From a virus: a DNA stretch of 49,458 bases. The stretch is from IMG/VR virus record IMGVR_UViG_3300028027_000078, positions 1 to 49,458 of that record; one strand, 5' to 3'. Position 1 is the stretch's first letter; each line of letters begins with the position of its first letter. The notes beneath the pieces were generated by a model. The model saw only the letters and a program-made list of their open reading frames with translations. It did no database searches and was not told where the DNA came from. Below, piece by piece: positions 32,051 to 38,825 of the stretch. The position numbers were made by a program, and so were the translations under genes.

Positions 32051-32563
32051 ATGAACAATAAATTACCAATTACCAGATTGTCTAAATTCTTCTCCCAAGA
32101 CGACTTTGATATCAATATTCAAATGGGTAGAGAGTATCTTCATGGAGATTTAAACATGAAATTAGTCCTTTATCGTGTTGATAGAAGTAAAACTGATAAT
32201 GATGCGGTTTATGCTGAAGCGGGTGCCGATGAAATAAAGTATTTTCCACCTGTTGAAATTAACGCATTGGTTAAGGTAGAGGAACCAAAGAATGTTACAT
32301 ATAAAGCTGGTATGGTTAGATATAATGAGCCAGGTAATTTAACGTTATCGGTTTATATCACACATTTAGAAGAGTTAAATGTGGATATTAGATATGGTGA
32401 TTATATTGGTTATCCCGATTCAGAAGAGAAGTTAAGATTCTACACTGTTTCAAATGATGGTAAAGTTACTTCGGATAATAAACACAAGATGTTTGGATTC
32501 AAACCACACTATAGAACTATAGTTTGCGTACCAACACAACAAAACGAATTTAGAGGAATATAA
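32051..32563 (+). CDS. 14: Neck protein (T4 gp14-like)
   Basis: A 170-residue all-beta protein directly before the gp15-like tail terminator, which is the T4 order 14-15-18-19. The central and C-terminal sequence (GNLTLSVYITHLEELNVDIR, YGDYIGYPDSEEKLRFYTV, FGFKPHYRTIVCVP) follows the gp14 pattern: a G-D-x-I-x-x-P strand turn, an F-Y-x-V strand, and a closing Y-R-T/x-x-x-C-x-P strand. It is shorter than T4 gp14 (256 aa). gp14 joins gp13 in the neck that closes the head after DNA packaging. The assignment rests on position and beta pattern; sequence similarity to T4 is weak by eye. Confidence 0.55.
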   Translation: MNNKLPITRLSKFFSQDDFDINIQMGREYLHGDLNMKLVLYRVDRSKTDNDAVYAEAGADEIKYFPPVEINALVKVEEPKNVTYKAGMVRYNEPGNLTLSVYITHLEELNVDIRYGDYIGYPDSEEKLRFYTVSNDGKVTSDNKHKMFGFKPHYRTIVCVPTQQNEFRGI

Positions 32564-32564
32564 C

Positions 32565-33821
32565 ATGGGAATACCTAAAAGAAAGAACAATATTGATGTT
32601 TATGGTGGTGCGAAAGAATCGTATCAAGGTGAACGAGTTTTGGAAAGAAGACAGGAATTATTGGATAGGATTATCAAGTCTGATGCCTATCTACCTGATT
32701 CTATACTTCATGACGATTTAGATGGTGGGATGTTAGATTTCATAAAGACGAATTTCGTGGTAGTATCCGACGGTGCCCAAATACCAATTATACCAAAAAT
32801 ATTAACAATACAGAGATGGGGTGAATTTGCAAACAATTGGGAGTTCTCTGACGATGATGGTAACGTTAAAGTTCCATTTATTGCAATTATTAGAAAACCT
32901 GATGTTCAACCCGGTACAAATCCTGTAACACAAAGAACAATTCCTGATAGAAGAACATTCCATTATGCGTCTGTCCCAACTTGGAACGGTACACAAATCG
33001 GTGCAGATATCTATAAAATGCCACAACCAGTTGCTGTGGATATCACTTTTGAGGTTACAATAGTATGTCACAAATTTAGAGATTTAAATAAATTTAATAA
33101 AATTGTTTTACAAAAATTCTCATCAAGACAGGCATATACCTCTGTAAAAGGACACTACATACCAATAGTTTTAGAGGGTATTGAAGATAATAGTCCTGTC
33201 GATACAGTCGACGGTCGTAGATTTTATATTCAAAATTATAAATTTGTAATGTTGGGTATTTTAATTGATAGTGAGGAATTTGAGGTTAAACCAGCAATTA
33301 GTAGATTTTTCTTATTAAATGAATTTATAGATCAAAAACAAGTAAGTAAGAAATTTATTAATAAACTAATTGATGTGACTGTGGCTACCTTTCCAGCCGA
33401 TGGGATTCAAACACAGTTTAGTGTGGGGGAAAGTATAGGAACATTATTTAATGTATCGGTTAACGGTCTTGTACAGGAAAGAGATGTGGATTATTTCCAC
33501 GTAGCATACACATCAAAAATAACATTTTCTGAACCACCACTCGAGGGTAGTTCGGTATCTATAACATATTATAAGGGTAGAAATAGTACAATTATTGATA
33601 CCTACGGCACAATATTACAAGTTACAACAGAATATTTTACATATAATGGGTCAACATTAGAACTTACATTGAATAACTCGATTAATAGTATCATAACTGT
33701 AGACATAAACGGTCTATTACAAGAGGAAGGTTCAGGTTTTGATATAACTAGTGACCAAAGAATAACGTTGGGTGGTGCACCTGTAATAGGGTCAAGAATA
33801 GGGGTTACGTATCTTTACTAA
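32565..33821 (+). CDS. 15: Tail terminator / sheath stabiliser (gp15-like) with added C-terminal repeats
   Basis: A 418-residue protein against 272 in T4 gp15. Residues about 55-245 share the gp15 plan. There is an RVPI-like VPFIAIIRKPDVQPG segment, then PQPVAVDITFEVTIVCHKFR, then HYIPIVLEGIEDNSPVDTVD, then a YIQNYKFVMLGILID strand pair. gp15 caps the tail tube and polymerised sheath. The last 150 residues hold two copies of a fibre-like beta unit (VNGLVQERDVDYFH...ITYYKG and INGLLQEEGSGFD...VTYLY). This is an unusual addition that could decorate the neck. It ends in a 4-nt overlap (CTAA) with the convergent ribbon-helix-helix gene. Confidence 0.6.
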   Translation: MGIPKRKNNIDVYGGAKESYQGERVLERRQELLDRIIKSDAYLPDSILHDDLDGGMLDFIKTNFVVVSDGAQIPIIPKILTIQRWGEFANNWEFSDDDGNVKVPFIAIIRKPDVQPGTNPVTQRTIPDRRTFHYASVPTWNGTQIGADIYKMPQPVAVDITFEVTIVCHKFRDLNKFNKIVLQKFSSRQAYTSVKGHYIPIVLEGIEDNSPVDTVDGRRFYIQNYKFVMLGILIDSEEFEVKPAISRFFLLNEFIDQKQVSKKFINKLIDVTVATFPADGIQTQFSVGESIGTLFNVSVNGLVQERDVDYFHVAYTSKITFSEPPLEGSSVSITYYKGRNSTIIDTYGTILQVTTEYFTYNGSTLELTLNNSINSIITVDINGLLQEEGSGFDITSDQRITLGGAPVIGSRIGVTYLY

Positions 33822-33976
33822 TCGTCACCATACATATCCTTCTTTTTTGGTTTACATAAGTCTTCTATAAATTTTTCTAAGACTTTATAAATTTTTAATC
33901 CGTTCTTCTCACAATGTGTTTTTAACATCTCATGGTGTTTTTCACTGATTTTTACATTTTTTTGACTGTTTTCCAT
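33818..33976 (-). CDS. Small ribbon-helix-helix protein (putative repressor)
   Basis: A 52-residue gene found by reading the minus strand. It starts MENSQKNVKISEKHHEMLKT and ends KDMYGDD. The strand VKIS, helix EKHHEMLKTHCEKNG and helix KIYKVLEKFIEDL give the compact beta-alpha-alpha plan of Arc/MetJ-type DNA-binding proteins, which act as dimers. Its upstream region (33980-34021) holds iterated AAAAGATA sites, as expected for an autoregulated repressor of this class. The stop codon overlaps the gp15-like stop by 4 nt. Confidence in the gene is good because the frame fills the gap between two genes and the fold is coherent. Its target is inferred. Confidence 0.68.
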   Translation of the reverse strand: MENSQKNVKISEKHHEMLKTHCEKNGLKIYKVLEKFIEDLCKPKKKDMYGDD

Positions 33977-33979
33977 ATT

Positions 33980-34021
33980 AAAAGATATTAAAAGATATAA
34001 AAAGATAATTAACTATCTTTT
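33980..34021. promoter_or_regulatory. Iterated operator-like sites, AAAAGATA x3 plus one inverted
   Basis: AAAAGATA occurs at 33980-33987, 33990-33997 and 34000-34007 with an exact 10-bp period. TATCTTTT, the inverse copy, lies at 34014-34021. One-helical-turn spacing is typical of cooperative ribbon-helix-helix operators. The region lies 3 nt upstream of the ribbon-helix-helix start on the minus strand and before the sheath promoter on the plus strand. Confidence 0.55.
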
Positions 34022-34038
34022 TTAAGAAAAGTACGGAA

Positions 34039-34059
34039 ATCTTTGGTAAAAACAAAGAT
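34039..34059. promoter_or_regulatory. Inverted repeat abutting the sheath late element
   Basis: Perfect 7-bp arms ATCTTTG (34039-34045) and CAAAGAT (34053-34059) have a 7-nt loop. The right arm contains AAAGATA (34054-34060), the same core as the upstream operator-like sites, and overlaps the TATTTATA at 34059-34066. It may be a further repressor site or an RNA hairpin. Confidence 0.4.
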
Positions 34060-34066
34060 ATTTATA
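34059..34066 (+). promoter_or_regulatory. Putative late promoter element TATTTATA for tail sheath
   Basis: TATTTATA lies 37 nt before the sheath ATG. Together with the tube gene this is one of two late elements with a long spacer, so a true leader is expected here. Confidence 0.5.
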
Positions 34067-34103
34067 GAATAACTAATAAAAATAATTAACCAAACAACAA
34101 TCG

Positions 34104-36983
34104 ATGGCAAATTCAAACAGAGTATTCGTTTCTCCAGGTGTCTACACATCTGAGAAGGATCTAACATTCGTAGCTCAAAGTGTCGGAGTAACAACATTGG
34201 GATTAGCAGGTGAAACCTTAAAGGGTCCCGCTTTTGAACCAATTTTAGTAGGAGACTTCGACGAATTCAAAACATATTTTGGTGGTACTTCTCCTGAAAA
34301 ATACGGAGACGGTTCTAATAACCCAAAATATGAATTACCTTACGTAGCTAAATCTTACTTACAAGAGTCAAATCAATTATTCGTAACAAGAGTACTTGGA
34401 TTGACTGGATATAATGCGGGTAAAACATTCGCAATAAAAACATTAGGTGGTATTTCACCAACAGGTGCAACTTGGGATGCAAGTTATAGTACATCAGGAA
34501 GTACCACTATGTCTGCAACAACTGCAACAATCACTGGAAGTACAATATATGGTGAGTTATCTGGTAAAACTTCAACAGAAGGTGTATCAATAACAAGTTA
34601 TATAGTTTCAAATTTTAGTGGGTTTACTACAACAGACGACGGTAAATGGTTTACAATAGGGTTAATGCCTTCAGGTGTAACATTACCTAGTACAACATTA
34701 GAAGTGGTGTCACCTTTAACAGGTAAACTATATAGTGAAACCCCTAATAATAAAGAATGGTATAATACTTTCTTCAATTCAGGAGCAACTATAAATCAAC
34801 TTTATTCATATAAATTTGCGTATAATTCAGGTGCAACTAGATTTGATGTTGTAAAATACACGTTTGGTGCTGAGGTAAATACTGATTACGATAACGTATC
34901 CGTATTAACATTAAGATCAAGAGGTCGTTACGCTTCAGAAGTATTAACTTATGAAGTAACAGGAACCACACAAGTTTCATTAGCAGAAGTTACAGATATT
35001 GAATTAAACCCATTAGGTGAATTCCAAATTAATGTAACAGGTTTAACAGGTGGTGCAAAATCATTTAATTGTACATTAGATACAACATCAACAAAATATG
35101 TTAAAAAAGTATTAGGTTCTGATGTATTTGATAAAACATATAGTGATTTTCCTCTTTATGTATACGAATCTTATCCTAATTTAGTTAAGGCGGCTTATGA
35201 AAGAGGTTTAATTAGAGGTTTAAGTACCACTAAAGTATTCAACGACGAAGGTTCTAACTTTATTGGTAAATGGTCAACATCTTTATCACCAATGGTGGTT
35301 TCAGAGGTTCGTGGTGGAAAAGTTTCCGATTTATTTGAAGTAATTACAATTTCAGACGGTGAAGGTTCTAACTATCAAGTTAAAATAACAGTTCAAAATA
35401 TTAATTTGGATTCAGGTGAATTTGATATTGTAGTTCGTGATTTTAACGATACAGATGACAATATGGTAGTTCTTGAAAAATATTCAAGATGTTCTATGAA
35501 TCCTGACATGCCAGGTTTTGTTGGTAGAAAAATAGGTACAGCGGACGGTGAGTATGAATTACGTTCAAAATACATAATGTTATCTTTGGCGGATAATCAT
35601 CCATCAGATGCATTCCCAGCTGGGTTTAAAGGATTCGTTAACAATGAAAACTTTAGTGGAACAACATTGGGTAGTGTTATTTATAAAACTGATTATAACG
35701 ATGCTGGCGATGTTGTAACATATAATGCAAATGGTACTGAAAATATCGAAGGTGGAGATAAAGTAAAGAAAGTAATGTTGGGATTATCGTCTCAAGTTGG
35801 TTTTGATAAAGATTTACTTAAATATAAAGGTACAAGTGGCACAACCGAAACTTTTGGTTTCCACTTATCTGTTAACGCGACCGATATCACAGGAACTACA
35901 TATCAATGTACACCTTACGATTTAGAAGGTACTTCAAAAGGAAAATTAGATAATATTGCATACCGTAAATTTACATTTGCAACAGGTGGTGGTACAGATG
36001 GTTGGGATATCTATAGAACATCTAGAACTAATACTGATTCTTATATTTTTGGTAAAACAACATATACTAATAATAGAACAAACGGAGCATATAGTGGGGT
36101 GTTTAGTCCTGATTCAGGTAATTCTGACTATTATGCTTACTTAGATGCTATTAACACATTTGCTAACCCTGAAGCGGTTGATATTAACGTATTTGCTACT
36201 CCGGGTATTAACTTCCGTGACCATAGTTCTTTAGTAAATCAAGCAATTGATATGATTGAGAATGATAGAGCAGATTCATTGTATATCATGAACTCTCCTA
36301 ACATTACAGGTACAACAGCAGCCGCTGACGTTGTTGGTGAATTAGATACCGTATCTATCGATTCTAACTATTCTGCAACATATTGGCCTTGGATTCAAGT
36401 AAGAGATACTGATAATGCAACTCAACTTTACATCCCACCAACAGGTGAGGTATTGAAGAATATCGCATTAACTGACAATGTTTCTTATCCTTGGTTCGCA
36501 GTTGCGGGTTATTCAAGAGGTTTGGTAAATGCAATTAAAGCAACCAAAAAATTAACTCTTGATGAGAGAGATGAATTATATAAGAATAGAATTAACCCAA
36601 TCGCAACATTCTCTGATACAGGTACAATTATTTGGGGTAACAAAACGTTACAAGTTAGAGAATCTGCACTTGATAGAATCAACGTAAGAAGATTGTTATT
36701 GAGAGCAAGAAAATTAATTTCTGCAGTTGCGGTTAGATTACTATTTGAACAAAATGATGAGCAAGTAAGACAAGAGTTCTTGAGATTAGTTAACCCTATC
36801 TTGGATTCAATTAAGAAAGAAAGAGGTTTGTACGAATTCAAAGTTACTGTTTCCAGCGACCCAGAAGATATTGATGCAAACACATTGAGAGGTAAAATCT
36901 ATATTAAACCTACTCGTTCTCTTGAATTTATTGATGTTGAATTTGTAATCACTCCGACAGGAGCTTCATTTGAGAATATCTAA
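34104..36983 (+). CDS. 18: Tail sheath protein (gp18-like)
   Basis: A 959-residue contractile sheath subunit, much longer than T4 gp18 (659 aa). The N-terminus (RVFVSPGVYTSEKDLTFVAQ, then a LGLAGETLKGPAFEPILVGD segment) is the hallmark of sheath proteins. The C-terminal domain is also diagnostic (YPWFAVAGYSRGLVNAIKAT, INVRRLLLRARKLISAVAVR, DANTLRGKIYIKPTRSLEFI); it forms the intersubunit handshake and binds the tube. The extra length lies at about 120-600, Thr/Ser/Gly-rich beta sequence likely to form surface-exposed domains. It is followed by a strong terminator and the unusual 340-bp intergenic region. Confidence 0.95.
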   Translation: MANSNRVFVSPGVYTSEKDLTFVAQSVGVTTLGLAGETLKGPAFEPILVGDFDEFKTYFGGTSPEKYGDGSNNPKYELPYVAKSYLQESNQLFVTRVLGLTGYNAGKTFAIKTLGGISPTGATWDASYSTSGSTTMSATTATITGSTIYGELSGKTSTEGVSITSYIVSNFSGFTTTDDGKWFTIGLMPSGVTLPSTTLEVVSPLTGKLYSETPNNKEWYNTFFNSGATINQLYSYKFAYNSGATRFDVVKYTFGAEVNTDYDNVSVLTLRSRGRYASEVLTYEVTGTTQVSLAEVTDIELNPLGEFQINVTGLTGGAKSFNCTLDTTSTKYVKKVLGSDVFDKTYSDFPLYVYESYPNLVKAAYERGLIRGLSTTKVFNDEGSNFIGKWSTSLSPMVVSEVRGGKVSDLFEVITISDGEGSNYQVKITVQNINLDSGEFDIVVRDFNDTDDNMVVLEKYSRCSMNPDMPGFVGRKIGTADGEYELRSKYIMLSLADNHPSDAFPAGFKGFVNNENFSGTTLGSVIYKTDYNDAGDVVTYNANGTENIEGGDKVKKVMLGLSSQVGFDKDLLKYKGTSGTTETFGFHLSVNATDITGTTYQCTPYDLEGTSKGKLDNIAYRKFTFATGGGTDGWDIYRTSRTNTDSYIFGKTTYTNNRTNGAYSGVFSPDSGNSDYYAYLDAINTFANPEAVDINVFATPGINFRDHSSLVNQAIDMIENDRADSLYIMNSPNITGTTAAADVVGELDTVSIDSNYSATYWPWIQVRDTDNATQLYIPPTGEVLKNIALTDNVSYPWFAVAGYSRGLVNAIKATKKLTLDERDELYKNRINPIATFSDTGTIIWGNKTLQVRESALDRINVRRLLLRARKLISAVAVRLLFEQNDEQVRQEFLRLVNPILDSIKKERGLYEFKVTVSSDPEDIDANTLRGKIYIKPTRSLEFIDVEFVITPTGASFENI

Positions 36984-37006
36984 TCTAAAAGGAGATATAA
37001 AAATAG

Positions 37007-37037
37007 GAAGGGGGTCTTTGGACCTCCTTCTTTATTT
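37007..37037 (+). terminator. Intrinsic terminator after the sheath gene
   Basis: Stem GAAGGGGGTC (37007-37016), loop TTTG and GACCTCCTTC (37021-37030), with one G-U pair, are followed by TTTATTT. It ends the sheath transcript 24 nt after the stop codon. Confidence 0.88.
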
Positions 37038-37058
37038 GTGGAACGTTCCACGTGGAAC
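37038..37058. repeat. Overlapping parS-like palindromes
   Basis: GTGGAACGTTCCAC (37038-37051) and GTTCCACGTGGAAC (37045-37058) are both perfect 14-bp palindromes sharing seven bases, giving three alternating half-sites. The second differs from the core of the bacterial centromere parS (GTTTCACGTGAAAC) by one symmetric base pair per half. There is no loop, so a dimeric protein site is more likely than an RNA hairpin. Confidence 0.6.
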
Positions 37059-37098
37059 CTTTTGTATAATGATTGGATTGTTTTACTGCACCCAGTAT

Positions 37099-37133
37099 AT
37101 ACTAGTATAATCTAGAACTGGTTATACTAGTAT
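37099..37133. repeat. Perfect 12-bp inverted repeat
   Basis: ATACTAGTATAA (37099-37110) and TTATACTAGTAT (37122-37133) flank TCTAGAACTGG. Each arm contains the palindrome ATACTAGTAT, so each may also bind a dimer on its own. No T-run follows, so it is not a standard terminator. Confidence 0.7.
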
Positions 37134-37180
37134 TTATTTAATATTTAATAATTTATTAAAAACTAGATATATTATTTATT

Positions 37181-37200
37181 ACTGGAACTGGAATACTGGA
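37181..37200. repeat. Three ACTGGA direct repeats
   Basis: ACTGGA occurs at 37181-37186, 37187-37192 and 37195-37200. A related AACTGG lies in the loop of the inverted repeat at 37116-37121. Function unknown. Confidence 0.6.
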
Positions 37201-37278
37201 GGGTTTGTAAAAAACTACGAAAAATAATTGATAAAATCAAGTACCTAACCAAAAATAAATTTATTTCCAATTAACATA

Positions 37279-37286
37279 TATTTATA
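37279..37286 (+). promoter_or_regulatory. Putative late promoter element TATTTATA for tail tube
   Basis: TATTTATA lies 37 nt before the tail tube ATG, the same spacing as in front of the sheath gene. The two most highly expressed tail genes therefore share promoter geometry. Confidence 0.5.
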
Positions 37287-37323
37287 AGAAGTATAAAATA
37301 ACAAAAAATTTAACAAATACAAA

Positions 37324-37812
37324 ATGGCAGATTTACTAATGAAAATGCCGGTTCCTTACGAACCGAAAAGACAGAACAGATTTATTCTTAGATTCCCTTC
37401 ATCTTTGGGAATCAATGAGTGGTATGTTTCTTCAACAAAAAGACCTTCAGCTAAAATTAACTCAACAGAGATTCCTTTCTTGAATACTTCAACTTATGTT
37501 GCTGGTAGATTTACTTGGGAAGAAATGAGTGTTACTTTTAAAGACCCAATCGGTCCATCAGCTTCTCAAGCATTAATGGAATGGTTCCGTTTACACGCAG
37601 AATCAGTAACAGGTAGAATGGGATATGCTGCTGGGTACAAAAAAGACATTGAACTTGAAATGCTTGACCCAACGGGAGTCGTTGTTGAAAAATGGATTAT
37701 CCAAGGTTGTTTCTTAACAAGCTTAAACTTTGGTGATTTAGATTACAACAATGATGCTTTAGCTCAAATTACTTGTAACTTGAGAATGGACCGTTGTATT
37801 CAAGTATACTAA
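37324..37812 (+). CDS. 19: Tail tube protein (gp19-like)
   Basis: A 162-residue tube subunit, matching T4 gp19 (163 aa). Typical features are the N-terminal NRFILRFPSSLGINEWYVSS, the beta-hairpin RFTWEEMSVTFKDPIGPSAS, a VTGRMGYAAGYKKDIELEML segment and the closing strand LDYNNDALAQITCNLRMDRC. It polymerises to the tube inside the sheath and connects neck to baseplate. Both a late element and a terminator are private to this gene, consistent with high independent expression. Confidence 0.93.
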   Translation: MADLLMKMPVPYEPKRQNRFILRFPSSLGINEWYVSSTKRPSAKINSTEIPFLNTSTYVAGRFTWEEMSVTFKDPIGPSASQALMEWFRLHAESVTGRMGYAAGYKKDIELEMLDPTGVVVEKWIIQGCFLTSLNFGDLDYNNDALAQITCNLRMDRCIQVY

Positions 37813-37830
37813 TAGTTTCTATTTAATACT

Positions 37831-37880
37831 AAAACCGATAATCAAATTAGTAAATCTGTCTAATGGGTTATCGGTTTTTT
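37831..37880 (+). terminator. Terminator after the tail tube gene
   Basis: AAAACCGATAA (37831-37841) pairs with TTATCGGTTTT (37868-37878) around a 26-nt loop and is followed by more T. The long loop makes it weaker than the two other terminators here. Confidence 0.7.
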
Positions 37881-37925
37881 TATGCAAAAACTTTACTTTA
37901 ATCTACTTATAGTTTAAATTGTACT

Positions 37926-38675
37926 ATGGAAGAATTTAGAATTGACCCCAACATTGCTTATGATGTAGTTGAATTACCTAGTAGAGGTATTCATTATGCA
38001 AACAATAAAAAATCGGCGAGAATCGCATATCTAACCGCGGCGGATGAAAATATCTTATCGTCCCCAAGTTTAATTGCAACTAACAAAGTTGTTGATGAAT
38101 TACTAAAAAGAAAAATTTTAGATAAAGATTTATCTATTGATGATATAGTTGAAGAAGATAGGCAAGCAATTTTAATATTTTTAAGGAATACCTCGTTTGG
38201 TAGTGATTATAAAGTTACATCAACAGACCCAAAAACAGGAGAACAGTTTGATTTTGAATTAGATTTATCAACATTAAAAACAAAGGACTTTACTTTAGTT
38301 GCGGATGCAAATGGTGAATATTCATATTTTATGGAAAAATCAAAATTGGATATAACATTTAAATTCATCTCCAAAAAACAAGAAAAAGAACTTGACCAAA
38401 TTAAAGATAGTTGGAATGGTAACGGAGTACCACCAATTATTACTAAACAACTTGAGATGATGATTAAATCGGTTGCAGGCAATAAAGACCTAATGAACAT
38501 TAGAAACTTTATTGAAAATATGCCAATCAAAGATTCACAAGATTTTAGAAAATTTATCAATGAAAATAAACCGGGGTTAGATTTAACCCAAACAGCAACC
38601 ACCCCGTCAGGAGACACAATCCAAGTTGAAATTGGATTCGGGGTTGAGTTTTTTCGTCCTTTCTACGGATTATAA
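37926..38675 (+). CDS. 26: gp26-like hub/tail-assembly protein
   Basis: A 249-residue protein resembling the T4 baseplate family that includes gp26. An N-terminal VELPSRGIHYANNKKSARIA strand is followed by LTAADENILSSPSLIATNKV, DELL, and an AILIFLRNTSFGSDYKVTST segment. T4 gp26 (208 aa) is a hub assembly component. Here the gene lies between tail tube and a tape-measure-like gene. In many tailed phages that slot is held by the tail-assembly chaperone pair produced by ribosomal frameshifting. Its 3' end contains TTTTTT in frame (38649-38654), and a second frame is open across the stop. Confidence 0.65.
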   Translation: MEEFRIDPNIAYDVVELPSRGIHYANNKKSARIAYLTAADENILSSPSLIATNKVVDELLKRKILDKDLSIDDIVEEDRQAILIFLRNTSFGSDYKVTSTDPKTGEQFDFELDLSTLKTKDFTLVADANGEYSYFMEKSKLDITFKFISKKQEKELDQIKDSWNGNGVPPIITKQLEMMIKSVAGNKDLMNIRNFIENMPIKDSQDFRKFINENKPGLDLTQTATTPSGDTIQVEIGFGVEFFRPFYGL

Positions 38676-38808
38676 AAAGGGACAGTTAGACGAGATTTTA
38701 TTTTTAGTTAAAAGGGGATTCTCATATGGAGATATCCTTTCTATGCCTGTATATATCAGACGTTATTATATACAATATTTAATATCATTAGAAAATGGAA
38801 ATAATTAA
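38626..38808 (+). CDS. Overlapping chaperone-type frame, probably reached by frameshift
   Basis: This frame overlaps the end of the gp26-like gene by 50 nt. It has no ATG from its upstream TAA (38584) until codon 41. The only early starts are TTG at 38626 and 38632. The conserved-looking part (LDEILFLVKRGFSYGDILSM, PVYIRRYYIQYL) begins after the overlap. A -2 slip (or +1) on TTTTTT at 38649-38654 would fuse it to the gp26-like protein to give about 294 residues. That is the arrangement of tail-assembly chaperones such as lambda G/GT. The alternative is a TTG-started 60-residue protein. The frame is clearly coding in character. Confidence 0.6.
   Translation: MKLDSGLSFFVLSTDYKKGQLDEILFLVKRGFSYGDILSMPVYIRRYYIQYLISLENGNN
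38649..38654 (+). promoter_or_regulatory. Candidate ribosomal frameshift site TTTTTT
   Basis: Two in-frame TTT codons (Phe-Phe) precede CGT in the gp26-like frame. Slipping back two bases continues as TTC GTC CTT TCT into the overlapping frame. The rest of the overlap offers no better slippery run. Confidence 0.45.
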
Positions 38809-38813
38809 ACATC

Positions 38814-38821
38814 TATTTATA
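38814..38821 (+). promoter_or_regulatory. Putative late promoter element TATTTATA
   Basis: TATTTATA ends 4 nt before the ATG of the tape-measure-like gene and begins 5 nt after the stop of the chaperone-type frame. Confidence 0.48.
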
Positions 38822-38825
38822 TGAT

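Larger units (their letters stand above)
36984..37323. other. Structured 340-bp intergenic region between sheath and tube
   Basis: No credible gene is seen. In order it holds the sheath terminator (37007-37037), overlapping parS-like palindromes (37038-37058), a 12-bp inverted repeat (37099-37133), four CTAG sites within about 70 bp (37102-37165), three ACTGGA direct repeats (37181-37200), and the late element of the tube gene (37279-37286). This density of structure is unlike any other gap in the window. Confidence 0.8.

Noticed and set aside
36984-37323. tRNA or small coding gene in the sheath-tube gap
   Set aside because: No cloverleaf or frame longer than about 30 codons with a start is seen; the region is repeats and signals.
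38207-38617. 136-residue minus-strand frame
   Set aside because: It lies fully inside the gp26-like gene, has no promoter, and its composition mirrors the coding strand.
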